Notes under the pieces: model-generated | Database searches by the model: none | What the model was told of the DNA's origin: nothing | What the model saw: the letters and a program-made list of their open reading frames with translations, nothing else | Position numbers and translations under genes: made by a program | In this document: in pieces, positions 24,257 to 33,888 of the stretch | Layout of the letters: every line of letters starts with the position of its first letter | Numbering within the stretch: the stretch's first letter is position 1 | Assembly: GCF_003987145.1 (NCBI RefSeq) | Contig: NZ_PIPL01000001.1 | Coordinates: 1,922,001-1,986,000 of the forward strand | Direction of reading: 5' to 3' | Origin: Aliidiomarina minuta | GTDB taxonomy: Bacteria > Pseudomonadota > Gammaproteobacteria > Enterobacterales > Alteromonadaceae | DNA length: 64,000 nucleotides

Positions 24257-26566
24257 ATGAAAACCAGCGGCTATTTTGGCACCTTGTTACTTCTGTTCAG
24301 TCTGACGGCCCATTCCAGTGTCGACCCGGGGCAGGTCGAAAGCTCCCTCTCATTACGTGACCACTGGATGACACTGACCCGTGACCTGATGAGGTATCCG
24401 GCCTGGACCGCTGAAGGCGATGAGTTTCATTACAAACTCAGTGTAGCAGGCGGCTTTCAGTTTTTTCGTGACAACCTGGAAAGCGATGGTGCTGTTCTCG
24501 CCTTCGACCATCAACACATTGCCGATACTTTAACTAAGGCCAGTGGCGATAGTATCGATCCCCTGCACCTGCCCTTTGATCAATTTCGCTACGCCGACAA
24601 TGAACAAAGCATCCGTTTTTTTCACGCTGGTGAATCCTGGCAATGCCAGTTAAATGAACTGCATTGCGCCACTACTCCACGCCAGACGCGCCCAAAAGCC
24701 TTTGGTGTGGTAAGAGACTTACGTGTAGATGCCCATAATCCGCTACGCCCCTCGCCCAACGAGCGTTATCAGGCGCATGTCGTTGACTATAATTTAGTGG
24801 TAAAAACCGCCGACGGCGAAACAGTCATGGAAACCAGTGACGGTGAGGCTAACCATTTTTATGATCCTGAGTCCATTCAATGGGCACCGGACAGTTCGTC
24901 CCTTGTTATCATGCAAGTAAGGCCCGGCGATGCCCGTATGGTCACCCGGGTGCTGACCGCCCCCGAAGACCAACTGGAACCCAAAACGGTTGTGCAGTTA
25001 TATCCTAAACCCGGAGATGCAGTAGATCAGGATCAGCCGGTCCTGGTGAAGCTTGAGGCGCAGGAAACTCATGTCATAGACAATGCACTCTTCAGCCAAC
25101 CCTACCAGATAGACCGCGTAGAATGGCAACAGGACAGTAGCAGTTTTACCTTCAGATACACTGAGCGCGGCCACCAGCGGGTACGTTTAATAGACGTCAA
25201 TGCGACCAGCGCAGAACCCCGCGCACTGGTGAGTGAAAACAGTGACACCTTTATTAATCAGTGGGCTACTTTTTTCCAACCACTGCATCAGGGCGACAAG
25301 GGCGCTATCTGGTTATCGGAACGTGATGGCTGGGCTCATCTGTATCATTACAATAGCGAAGGTGAGCTGGTTAATCAGGTTACCAACGGCGCCTGGCGGG
25401 TGCGCTCGGTCGTGCATGTCGATGAAGACAAGCAACAGATCTGGTTCTCAGCCAGCGGCCGTTATGAAGGCCAGGACCCCTACTTTGAGCATTATTACCG
25501 CGTCAACTTTGACGGCACTGAACTAACCCCATTAACCGAGGGCAATGCCCACCACGAACTGACCTTCTCGCCCGATATGCAGCATTACATTGTGCTGCGT
25601 TCACGCACCGACTTGCCCACGGTTGCCGAATTACGCCTTACTCAGGATGGTTCATTGGTGCGTGAACTGGCCAGCGCCGATATCAGCCGCCTGACCGCAG
25701 CCGGTTTCCAGCCACCTGAAACCTTTGTCGCCAAAGGCCGCGACGGTGAAACCGATATCTGGGGCCTGATTGTCAAACCACAGGATTTTGACCCCGAACG
25801 GCGCTATCCGGTGATTGAAAACATCTACGCCGGTCCGCACGACAGTTTTGTACCTAAAAGCTTCTGGCCCTTTGGTTTACATGCCGGCGGCGATAAAGTG
25901 ATTGGCATGCAGGCACTGGCCGACCTGGGTTTTATTGTGGTGCAGATTGATGGCATGGGCACCGCAAATCGCTCCAAAGCATTTCATGATGTTGCCTGGC
26001 AAAACCTGGCAGACTCCGGTTTTCCGGATCGCATTCTGTGGCATCAGGCAGCGGCTGAGCAATATAACTGGTACCAGATTGATAATGGCGTAGGTATTTA
26101 CGGCGCATCCGCTGGTGGCCAGAGCACCGTCGCTGCCCTGCTCTTTCATGCTGACTTTTATAGTGTCGGCGTGGCATTTGCCGGCTGTTATGACAACCGT
26201 ATGGATAAAATCAGCTGGAACGAACAATGGATGGGCTATCCGGTGGGGCCCCATTATGCGCAATCTTCAGTGGTAGAGCATGCCGAATTACTGGAAGGCC
26301 AGTTGTTAATCATCAACGGCGAACAGGACAGTAACGTTGATCCCGCATCGACCATGCAATTAGTCGATGCCCTGATCAAGGCAGAGAAAGACTTTGACCT
26401 CTTAGTAGTGCCCGGTGGTGAACACTCAGTAGGCCGTTCCAGTGGCCCCGTGCGTTATATTCAACGCCGCCAGTTCGACTTCTTTTCACGCCACCTGGGA
26501 CAACAGCAAACCCCGGACTGGAACAGCTTAGGCTCCGTGGGGGCTTTGGGAACGGCAACGCAATAA
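24257..26566 (+). CDS. secreted S9 family peptidase, dipeptidyl-peptidase IV-like
   Basis: A 769-residue secreted serine peptidase. The ATG at 24257 has an AGAGG site 8 nt upstream and opens a proper signal peptide; the longer frame from 24206 adds residues that would disrupt it. Residues about 60-500 form the DPP-IV N-terminal propeller (WTAEGDEFHY, WAPDSSSLVI, ISERDGWAHLYHY-type blades). The C-terminal hydrolase domain has Ser618 (YGASAGGQS), Asp691 (GEQDSNVDP) and His723 (GGEHSVG). The elbow is GASAGG rather than the usual GWSYGG. It removes dipeptides, often Xaa-Pro, from peptides in the periplasm. Confidence 0.9.
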   Translation: MKTSGYFGTLLLLFSLTAHSSVDPGQVESSLSLRDHWMTLTRDLMRYPAWTAEGDEFHYKLSVAGGFQFFRDNLESDGAVLAFDHQHIADTLTKASGDSIDPLHLPFDQFRYADNEQSIRFFHAGESWQCQLNELHCATTPRQTRPKAFGVVRDLRVDAHNPLRPSPNERYQAHVVDYNLVVKTADGETVMETSDGEANHFYDPESIQWAPDSSSLVIMQVRPGDARMVTRVLTAPEDQLEPKTVVQLYPKPGDAVDQDQPVLVKLEAQETHVIDNALFSQPYQIDRVEWQQDSSSFTFRYTERGHQRVRLIDVNATSAEPRALVSENSDTFINQWATFFQPLHQGDKGAIWLSERDGWAHLYHYNSEGELVNQVTNGAWRVRSVVHVDEDKQQIWFSASGRYEGQDPYFEHYYRVNFDGTELTPLTEGNAHHELTFSPDMQHYIVLRSRTDLPTVAELRLTQDGSLVRELASADISRLTAAGFQPPETFVAKGRDGETDIWGLIVKPQDFDPERRYPVIENIYAGPHDSFVPKSFWPFGLHAGGDKVIGMQALADLGFIVVQIDGMGTANRSKAFHDVAWQNLADSGFPDRILWHQAAAEQYNWYQIDNGVGIYGASAGGQSTVAALLFHADFYSVGVAFAGCYDNRMDKISWNEQWMGYPVGPHYAQSSVVEHAELLEGQLLIINGEQDSNVDPASTMQLVDALIKAEKDFDLLVVPGGEHSVGRSSGPVRYIQRRQFDFFSRHLGQQQTPDWNSLGSVGALGTATQ

Positions 26567-26638
26567 TGGCGCAGGTCATTTCAGCAAGGCGAACTCTGGT
26601 ATGATCATATTCGTTCAGTGTTCGCGTAACCTTTTTGC

Positions 26639-27232
26639 TTACTTTACGCTACTGAGCCACAACGCAACCTCTTCGAGCACTTCAGCCAGGTGCGATTTGC
26701 CGTCTGCGTCGCGAAAGCTGTGATCAAGTCCGGGCAGCATTCTTAATTCGATATGGGTAGCGCCATTTTCAATAAAGGTCGCGATTTCAGACTGGGTTCG
26801 CGCTGGGTCAACGCTCTCGTCGGCGTCGGACTGCATTACGAGCACTGGTGCCTGGATATGGTGCAAGGGTTCAAGCTCCCGAGTGCCATCCTCTATACGT
26901 TGGGTAAGCGAATTATTCTCTAGGTACGCCGCTGGGCAATCTTCGCGTTCGCCAGTTGCATAAGGCAAAGCAGCATCAATGCCGTACTTTTCTATCGTTA
27001 ATAAGGCAGCCTCTGGGCTCAGGGTTTGCCACATAGTCTGTATGGACTCGATATGTTGCACGCTATTGCAGTCAGAGCCATGAAACACAACCAACAAAGT
27101 ATCGGCTGCGGGGTTATTCAGGTAGTACTGAATAACGGAGCCGTCCTCCCGTTTAACCTGTGGCTGTGCCGATAGCGTGAAAGCTACAAAGAAGAGCAAG
27201 GCGGCCAGAATAAATACTATGTTTTTCATCAT
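26639..27232 (-). CDS. secreted alpha/beta hydrolase lacking the nucleophile region
   Basis: A 197-residue protein with a signal peptide (about 1-22). The hydrolase start (VVFHGSDCNS oxyanion loop) and end (LVMQSDADESVDP acid loop, LPGLDHSF histidine) are present. The piece that should hold the G-x-S-x-G nucleophile elbow is missing: NNSLTQRIEDG runs straight into RELEPLHHIQAPV. About 60-80 residues appear deleted in frame. It is therefore probably inactive or a pseudogene, unless a serine elsewhere substitutes. It is 47 nt downstream of the metallopeptidase gene on the same strand. Confidence 0.7.
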   Translation of the reverse strand: MMKNIVFILAALLFFVAFTLSAQPQVKREDGSVIQYYLNNPAADTLLVVFHGSDCNSVQHIESIQTMWQTLSPEAALLTIEKYGIDAALPYATGEREDCPAAYLENNSLTQRIEDGTRELEPLHHIQAPVLVMQSDADESVDPARTQSEIATFIENGATHIELRMLPGLDHSFRDADGKSHLAEVLEEVALWLSSVK

Positions 27233-27279
27233 TATGGATCGTTTTAATAGCTAACAGATTTCTGTAGACCCCAAAAAGT

Positions 27280-28530
27280 TTAAAAATCTCCCCCAAGTAC
27301 CTGCTCAAACCACTGTCTGGTCTCTTTTGATGTCAGTTGCTCTAGCTCAGCAAGCAATGCTTCAGTTTCAGTCAAGGGTGTAGTCATGTAACCATCCAGC
27401 AGCTGGTTAAAGCTTTCGTCTCCGATTTTTTGTTCAAGCTTTTTCAGCAGAAGCGGACCTAGCGCATAATTGACCATAGCAGGCGCACGTTCTTTAACGT
27501 CGGCTTTCCAGACAAAGTCATGCCCTTGCGCCCGTTGTTTCCAGTCCGCGACAACGGCTTCATAAGACTCTAATCCAAATTTCTGCCTGACCTCTCTTGC
27601 CGCCACGTACTCAGCAAATGACTCTACCATCCAGTAATGGTGTGACATAGGGTCGCCAAATTCTGTCCAATGATGCGCAAGTTCATGGCATATATAATGG
27701 TAACTCTGTTGTTCATTTACTAAGAGTTCACTGGTGACAGATAAGTAACTGGAACGAGCAAAACTGGGGCCTGTGCGGTCTAACAACACTAAAGTGGCCG
27801 AATCCAGCCTGTTTGTTGTGTCTGTTGCTGCAAATTTAGTATTGAGTGAAATAAGACACTCGTTTCCCATGCTCGCTAATGCGCCAGCATGATCTTCATT
27901 TTCAGTGTCGTAGACAACCGTAAAACCTTTATCGACTGCCTGCTTTCCCTGCGATGTTGCATAGATGGCCACGTCTATTGTCGGTTGCTCTGAGATCAGC
28001 TGGAGCCCTTTGTCTGTCTGTCGCACCTTACCGGGTCCGTACAGCTTCCAGTCAGCAGGTAGCTCTACGTGCAGTGTGCCCTGAATTGGCGTAGAAAAGT
28101 CTGCAAATACCGGATGCCACCCCGAATCGATACTCAGGTGAATGCTCTGATTATCGATATAATTACCATGACCTGCTTCAGCGTCAATCAAACCGCTGTA
28201 AGATATATCAATTTCATGCATGGGTGTATCGCCACTAAACTGCAAAGTGATAACACTCCAGACGGGCACGATCTCAGATACGCTAACGGTATAATCTTCT
28301 AAGGTGTCTCCGCTAATGTGGCTTATTGCAAAGTCCTTATGCAAAAACAGGCTAGCTGTATTGTTCTTTAAGCTGGTGGAGGGGATAACCAGACGCGAAT
28401 CGACTTGCAACCCACCAGCCTCATTATTAAAAGAAACCTGGGTCTCATAATGAGTCACTTGCGGAGTCTCGGATGCCGCTATAGCGAAAGACATACCTAA
28501 TAAGAGATAAAAAAGAACCGTTTTTAACAT
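27280..28530 (-). CDS. secreted M1-like (gluzincin) metallopeptidase
   Basis: A 416-residue protein with a signal peptide ending AIA-A (about residue 19). The zinc site is HELAHHW (H282, E283, H286) with Glu303 in WMVESFAEY, which corresponds to the HExxH-x18-E of M1 aminopeptidases but is two residues shorter. An M1-like N-terminal beta domain precedes it (residues 25-190). It is shorter than classic aminopeptidase N and has no C-terminal helical array. It probably cleaves peptides in the periplasm. Confidence 0.82.
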   Translation of the reverse strand: MLKTVLFYLLLGMSFAIAASETPQVTHYETQVSFNNEAGGLQVDSRLVIPSTSLKNNTASLFLHKDFAISHISGDTLEDYTVSVSEIVPVWSVITLQFSGDTPMHEIDISYSGLIDAEAGHGNYIDNQSIHLSIDSGWHPVFADFSTPIQGTLHVELPADWKLYGPGKVRQTDKGLQLISEQPTIDVAIYATSQGKQAVDKGFTVVYDTENEDHAGALASMGNECLISLNTKFAATDTTNRLDSATLVLLDRTGPSFARSSYLSVTSELLVNEQQSYHYICHELAHHWTEFGDPMSHHYWMVESFAEYVAAREVRQKFGLESYEAVVADWKQRAQGHDFVWKADVKERAPAMVNYALGPLLLKKLEQKIGDESFNQLLDGYMTTPLTETEALLAELEQLTSKETRQWFEQVLGGDF

Positions 28531-28690
28531 AAGTCACCCCAGATAGTGTTTATAAACAAGCTAGCAAACTAATCCTCCACAGGCACCAAGCTCTTTGTTA
28601 CATCTTGTTTCATGGTGTGCACTGCAAAGGCTTTGTTAAATCTCCTATCAATTTTAAACGACCTATAAGGGCCACTTTGAACCTTTGTAA

Positions 28691-28705
28691 TGTTATGTTA
28701 TAACA
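28691..28705. promoter_or_regulatory. Zur box upstream of the TonB receptor gene
   Basis: TGTTATGTTATAACA, flanked by GTAA and TTAC so that the whole 23-bp palindrome is almost perfect. It differs at one position from the gammaproteobacterial Zur core TGTTATAWTATAACA. It lies 86 bp before the receptor ATG. Zur-Zn represses such sites, so the genes should be on in zinc shortage. Confidence 0.85.
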
Positions 28706-28791
28706 TTACACTAATTTGATACATCGATCCCTCGCAATGCAATGCTAGGGCCTTTCACGCTTTGACATCATATATAAATAAGAGGGTACTC

Positions 28792-30864
28792 ATGCGCTCG
28801 TATACTAACTTAACCTTCGCAATTGCCGCGCTACTCAGCGCCCCAGTCCTCAACGCTTCTGATGAACCTGCAGAAGAACCTGTATTGGCAAATACTGAGA
28901 GCAGTCACCCACTTGAAACCATTACCGTGCGGGCTTCAGGCTTAGGCCGCAATGCGGTTGAAATGGCGGGGCCGGTTTCCGTATTAAGTGGCGATGAGCT
29001 GACCCAACGGGCTGAAGCCAGTATTGGTGAAACCCTCAAATATGAACCTGGCGTACATGGCAACTATTTTGGCCCCGTAGCCTCCAGTCCGGTAATTCGT
29101 GGGCTTGACGGACCCCGCGTACAGGTGGTTCGCAACGGCATGAGCACAGGCGATGTTTCCCGCGAGGGCCCGGATCATGCAATTACCGCGGATGCTATGA
29201 CAGCACAGCAAATTGAAGTGCTCAGAGGCCCCGCCACTCTGCTATACGGCAGTGGCGCTATAGGTGGTGTCATTAACGTTGTTGACAATCGCATTCCGCG
29301 CACCGCATCGGGACGCCCGGACACGTTACTGCAAGGCAAGTTTAATACTGCTGCCACTGAACGCGCACTTAGCTTCTCCCACGACACCAGCGGCGATAAC
29401 TTAGCCTTCCATGCCGATGGCCACTACCGGAAAAGTAACGACTATCGTGTTCCCAGGTACAGTAATGATGAAGGTTATAGCACGTCCCGGCTGGATAATT
29501 CCTGGGCCGAGCATCACACGCTGAATTTTGGCAGCAGCCATATCGCCGATTGGGGGTTCGTTGGTTTTAGTTATGGCTATATGGATAGCAGTTATGGGTT
29601 ACCTGAAGGGCCTGCCAGCCCTGACGATGAAGACGAAGGAGAACTCATTAAGCTCAACCAGCAACGGGTTGCCCTCGCCGCTGAATATCAGCCTGGCCAT
29701 CAGAGCTGGGAATTACTCACTGCCGATCTGGCGTTCACAGATTATGACCATGCTGAGTATGACGAAGGTGTGCCCGAAACCGAATTTACCAGCAAAGCCT
29801 GGGAAATGCGCTTGACGGGGATCTATCTACTCGACAACGGCTGGCGTGGAGTTATTGGTTACCATGGCACCACACGCGACTACGAAGCCGCGGGCGAAGA
29901 AGCCTTCACACCCAACACAGATACCGATAGTCATGCCCTGTTTTTATTGCAGGAACGTCATTTTGGTTCTTTAAAGTTTGAAGCCGGAGCTCGCTTTGAA
30001 CGGCTGACTCATAAAGCATCGGACGTCGAAGACGCCAGCGGTATTCGCGATATTGATGATCCATTTAACTTATTCAGTTGGTCTATCGGCGGCGTATACA
30101 GCCTCAATCAGAATCACCGGTTAACGGCCGCCTTTAGTCAGGCTGAACGCGCACCCATCGCTAATGAACTTTATGCAAACGGCGTACATGTAGGCACCCG
30201 CTCCTATGAAATTGGCACCGCTTATCAGGTCACCCACGAAAATGGGCAGACCACCATTGTCAGTGACCCAAGTTTGTCTTCAGTTGAACGGGCCAATAAC
30301 TTAGATCTGGGTCTGCGCGGCAACTTTGGAGATCTCAGCTACCAACTCAATCTGTTCTATAATCAAATTGACGACTTTGCTTACCTGCGAAATTTAGGCA
30401 TGCAAATCGCGACCATGGATGCCTATCAGTACACGCAACGCGATGCTACTTTGCGTGGTGCCGAAGCCGAAGTGAGCTGGCAGTTCATGCCAGCGCAACA
30501 ACTTAGTCTGATGGCGGATACTGTACGTGCCCGTTTAGATGAAGGCGGTAATTTACCCAGAATACCGCCTCACCGACTGGGTGCGGAGTATCAATACCAG
30601 GCCAATCAATGGGTGGCAACAGTCGGGGTGTCTCGTTACGGACGGCAAAGTGATGTTGCCGAGAATGAAGAGGTTACCCAAGGATACACTCTTCTGGAAG
30701 CCTCGATAAATTATGACTTTAACTGGCAGAACCAGAACATGATGTGGTTTGCCAAGCTACAAAATGCCAGCAACCGACTGGCTTTTGTACACAGCTCTTT
30801 CATTAAGGAAGAAGCCCCACTGCCTGGACGTAACCTGACTATCGGACTTCAGGCTCGTTTTTAA
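28792..30864 (+). CDS. znuD: TonB-dependent zinc receptor, ZnuD-like
   Basis: A 690-residue receptor. The ATG at 28792 has an AGAGGG site 7 nt upstream; the in-frame TTG at 28762 does not. After the signal peptide comes a TonB box (LETITVRA), a plug domain (VIRGLDGPRVQVVRNGM, IEVLRGPATLLYGSGAIGGVIN) and a 22-strand-type barrel ending in QARF. Loops rich in His, Asp and Glu (TDYDHAEYDEG, DDEDEGE) suit metal binding. A Zur box precedes it, so by family and regulation it should take up zinc across the outer membrane with TonB energy. A secreted superoxide dismutase gene follows 46 nt later. Confidence 0.85.
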   Translation: MRSYTNLTFAIAALLSAPVLNASDEPAEEPVLANTESSHPLETITVRASGLGRNAVEMAGPVSVLSGDELTQRAEASIGETLKYEPGVHGNYFGPVASSPVIRGLDGPRVQVVRNGMSTGDVSREGPDHAITADAMTAQQIEVLRGPATLLYGSGAIGGVINVVDNRIPRTASGRPDTLLQGKFNTAATERALSFSHDTSGDNLAFHADGHYRKSNDYRVPRYSNDEGYSTSRLDNSWAEHHTLNFGSSHIADWGFVGFSYGYMDSSYGLPEGPASPDDEDEGELIKLNQQRVALAAEYQPGHQSWELLTADLAFTDYDHAEYDEGVPETEFTSKAWEMRLTGIYLLDNGWRGVIGYHGTTRDYEAAGEEAFTPNTDTDSHALFLLQERHFGSLKFEAGARFERLTHKASDVEDASGIRDIDDPFNLFSWSIGGVYSLNQNHRLTAAFSQAERAPIANELYANGVHVGTRSYEIGTAYQVTHENGQTTIVSDPSLSSVERANNLDLGLRGNFGDLSYQLNLFYNQIDDFAYLRNLGMQIATMDAYQYTQRDATLRGAEAEVSWQFMPAQQLSLMADTVRARLDEGGNLPRIPPHRLGAEYQYQANQWVATVGVSRYGRQSDVAENEEVTQGYTLLEASINYDFNWQNQNMMWFAKLQNASNRLAFVHSSFIKEEAPLPGRNLTIGLQARF

Positions 30865-30910
30865 CTATTTAGTTATTATTGAGTTACTATTCAATCATTA
30901 AGGAAGCACT

Positions 30911-31597
30911 ATGTTAAGAACATTATCCATCACGCTCGCCTCAGCAGTTTGCCTCTTTGCTGCACCAGCGTTATCTGATGCCTTTGAACAAGCGCCTTTA
31001 CCCTATGCCAGTAACGCACTGGAACCTATCATTGACCAGCAGACTATGGAGATTCATTTCGGGCGCCATCATGCCGCTTATATCAATAACCTGAATAGTG
31101 CAGTAGCCGAGACTAGCGAGCTACAAGAGCTGAGTTTAGAAGACATGATGCACAATGTGTCCAACTACAGTGTCCAGGTTCGTAACAATGGCGGCGGTCA
31201 CTACAACCACACACTGTTCTGGGACATTATGGCTCCGGTTGACGAAGGCGGGGAGCCCTCCAGTTCACTACGCGAAGCAATAGAGCATCAATTTGGCTCT
31301 CTCGACGAGATGCAGAGCGAGTTTAACAGTGCCGCGGCTTCTCGTTTTGGCTCGGGTTGGGCCTGGCTTATCGTCAACGAACAAGGTGAATTGCAGGTCA
31401 CCAGCACGCCCAATCAGGACAACCCACTGATGGATGTGGTGGATGACCAGGGAACTCCTATTCTTGCTCTGGATGTCTGGGAACATGCCTACTATTTGCA
31501 GTACCAGAATCGCCGTGGCGACTACTCTGAAGCCTGGTGGCAGCTGGTCAACTGGAATAAGGTCAATGAACTGTATGAAGAGGCTATAAACGGCTAA
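30911..31597 (+). CDS. secreted Fe/Mn superoxide dismutase
   Basis: A 228-residue SodA/SodB-family enzyme with a signal peptide (about 1-22, ALS-D), so it acts in the periplasm, unusual for this family. Metal ligands are visible: His in MEIHFGRHH, His in GGHYNHTLFW, then Asp and His in DVWEHAYY. It lies 46 nt after the Zur-controlled ZnuD-like receptor with an AAGGAAGCACT leader, so it probably shares that promoter. A zinc-free SOD in a zinc-starvation operon would stand in for periplasmic Cu,Zn-SOD. A strong terminator follows. Confidence 0.88.
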   Translation: MLRTLSITLASAVCLFAAPALSDAFEQAPLPYASNALEPIIDQQTMEIHFGRHHAAYINNLNSAVAETSELQELSLEDMMHNVSNYSVQVRNNGGGHYNHTLFWDIMAPVDEGGEPSSSLREAIEHQFGSLDEMQSEFNSAAASRFGSGWAWLIVNEQGELQVTSTPNQDNPLMDVVDDQGTPILALDVWEHAYYLQYQNRRGDYSEAWWQLVNWNKVNELYEEAING

Positions 31598-31616
31598 AAA
31601 TAAGACTGAAAATTAA

Positions 31617-31655
31617 GAAAAAAAATAGCCCTGTATCAACGGGGCTATTTTTTCT
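31617..31655. terminator. bidirectional intrinsic terminator between sod and the M3 peptidase
   Basis: AAAAAATAGCCC and GGGGCTATTTTTT pair across a short loop, with A runs on one side and T runs on the other. It serves both convergent genes. Confidence 0.88.
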
Positions 31656-31679
31656 CTCTATCTTCTCTCTCTATTGACT

Positions 31680-33857
31680 TTAATCTAACTGTATTTTAAG
31701 TCCGCGACGGATCAACAAAGCATCGGTGGTAGGCTCCTGGCCACGGAATTTAATGTAAGACTCCATCGGTGGGCGTGAATTACCAACCTCAAGAATATTA
31801 CTCCGATAGACTTGCCCGTTTTCACGCGACAAGCCGCCTTTTGTCTGCATATAAGCAAAGGCGTCGGCGGCTAAGATCTCACTCCACATATAAGCGTAAT
31901 AACCCGCTGAATAACCACCACCAATGGAATGGTTGAAATACGTCGACTTGTAGCGCGGAGGCACGGCTGGCATGTCAACCCCGTGTTTACTCAGTGCCGC
32001 AGCTTCAAAAGCTTCGACGTCCTGTTCTCCAGCATCTGCACTCAGGGTATGCCATTCCATATCCAGAAAGGCCGCGGAGATATATTCCAAAGTGTCAAAA
32101 CCCTGGTTAAAGCTACGTGACTGCATGATTTTCTCAAGCAATTCGTCTGGAATCGGCTCGCCGGTTTCATAATGATTGGCATAGTTGCTAATCACCTCAG
32201 GATAAGCCGCCCAGTCTTCTTCAAAGGTCGACGGAAACTCAACAAAATCACGAGATACGGAAGTACCTGCCAGCGACGGATAATTCACATCCGAAAACAT
32301 GCCGTGAATACCGTGGCCCAACTCATGGAACATAGTAGTCACATGATCGTAAGAAATCAGTGTCGGTTCGCCGTCGGAGGCCTTTGGAATGTTCATCACA
32401 TTCACCACCACCGGCTTTTTATCCAGCAAATGCGACTGACCCACAAAAGAGCTCATCCAGGCACCCCCGCGCTTACCTTCACGCGCAAAGTAATCAGCAT
32501 AGAAAATAGCCAGGCTAGTGCCGTCGTGGTCAAAGACTTCATAGGCCTCTACGTCAGGGTGATACACAGGCAGGTCTTCACGGCGCTCAAAAGTAATGCC
32601 ATACAGACGGTTCATGGTATAGAACAGACCGTCATGCAACACCCGGTTAAACTCAAAGTATTCACGCACTTCACTTTCGTCCAGATCATAACGTTCCTGG
32701 CGAACCAGTTCAGCGTAATATTCCCAGTCCCATGGCTGAACTTCAAAATCACCGCCTTCACGCGCGATCATCCGTTCAATATCCGCTTGTTCGCGCTTAG
32801 TGTTTTCCACCACCGCAGGCACCATGCTGCTAAGCATTTCAAGTACGTTTTCCGGGGTTTCGGCCATGGTATTCTGTAACTGATAGTCAGCCCAGTTCTT
32901 GTATCCTAAGAGTTGCGCACGTTCAGCACGTATTTGCGTTAAACGTGAAACCAGGGGGCGGTTATCGTATTCACCTGAAGTTCCCCGATTGGCTGAGGCC
33001 TCCCATACCCGTTGACGCAGTTCGCGATTCTTTAACGAAGACAACACCGGCTGGCGTGTTGTGTTGGTAATACTCAGTAAAAACTTACCTTCATGCCCGG
33101 CCGCATCTGCCGCATTGCGCGCACTACGCAGCTGACTGTCCGACAAACCTTCCAGCTCTTCTTCACTATCCACAACCACGGCTATCTCGCGTGTAATGGC
33201 CAGCTGGTTCTGAGAAAATTGCGTGGCCAGGCGCGCATGCTCTTCATTTAAAGCGCGGATTTGCTGCCGTTCTTCGTCATTTAATCGAGCACCAGCACGC
33301 ACAAAACGATCGTAATAAATATCCAGCAAGCGTGCTGATTCGGGATCTAAATCCAGTGCTTGACGCTGATTATAGACAGCCTCAACCCGGGCAAAGAGTG
33401 CTGGGTTCAAATTGATATCATCGGAGTGTGCAGACATTTTAGACGACAAGTCCCGCTGTATTTGACGGCGTGCTTCGTTGCTATCTGTGCCACTCAAATT
33501 CGAAAATACCCGTGATACCCGCGTTAGCAGTTCACCGCTTTTCTCCAGTGCCACAATAGTATTCCCGAAGGTTGGCGCCGCTTCGTTGTTTACAATGGTA
33601 TCAATTTCCGCCTTATGAACCGCCATGCCACGTTCGAAGGCTGGCATGAAATGCTCATCTTCAATCAAGCGGAAATCTGGCGCTTCGTATTGCAGGGCCG
33701 AAGCCTGAGCAAAAGGGTTGTTCGCGAAATCATCTTTCTCAGCTGTTTCGCTGGCTGCGGCAACGCTAAAGTAAGTCGTTTGCGAAGCCTGTACTGAATA
33801 GGCTGTTAGTGACAGTACCGCACTAACGGCAACCGCTATTATGTTTTTCTTATGCAT
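31680..33857 (-). CDS. secreted M3 family peptidyl-dipeptidase, Dcp-like
   Basis: A 725-residue zinc peptidase with a signal peptide ending VQA-S (about residue 24). The M3 zinc site is HELGHGIHG (H511, E512, H515), and downstream residues include the family's Glu ligand region (DFVEFPSTFEEDW) and the YYAYMWSE substrate loop. It removes C-terminal dipeptides. It forms part of a cluster of secreted peptidases (S9, M1-like, M3). It is convergent with the SOD gene. Confidence 0.93.
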   Translation of the reverse strand: MHKKNIIAVAVSAVLSLTAYSVQASQTTYFSVAAASETAEKDDFANNPFAQASALQYEAPDFRLIEDEHFMPAFERGMAVHKAEIDTIVNNEAAPTFGNTIVALEKSGELLTRVSRVFSNLSGTDSNEARRQIQRDLSSKMSAHSDDINLNPALFARVEAVYNQRQALDLDPESARLLDIYYDRFVRAGARLNDEERQQIRALNEEHARLATQFSQNQLAITREIAVVVDSEEELEGLSDSQLRSARNAADAAGHEGKFLLSITNTTRQPVLSSLKNRELRQRVWEASANRGTSGEYDNRPLVSRLTQIRAERAQLLGYKNWADYQLQNTMAETPENVLEMLSSMVPAVVENTKREQADIERMIAREGGDFEVQPWDWEYYAELVRQERYDLDESEVREYFEFNRVLHDGLFYTMNRLYGITFERREDLPVYHPDVEAYEVFDHDGTSLAIFYADYFAREGKRGGAWMSSFVGQSHLLDKKPVVVNVMNIPKASDGEPTLISYDHVTTMFHELGHGIHGMFSDVNYPSLAGTSVSRDFVEFPSTFEEDWAAYPEVISNYANHYETGEPIPDELLEKIMQSRSFNQGFDTLEYISAAFLDMEWHTLSADAGEQDVEAFEAAALSKHGVDMPAVPPRYKSTYFNHSIGGGYSAGYYAYMWSEILAADAFAYMQTKGGLSRENGQVYRSNILEVGNSRPPMESYIKFRGQEPTTDALLIRRGLKIQLD

Positions 33858-33888
33858 GGGTTATTTCCTATGTGGTGTCCAAAAATAA

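Noticed and set aside
32172..32879. 235-codon frame opposite the M3 peptidase gene
   Set aside because: It is the antisense shadow of a clear, conserved coding region and has no recognisable domain.
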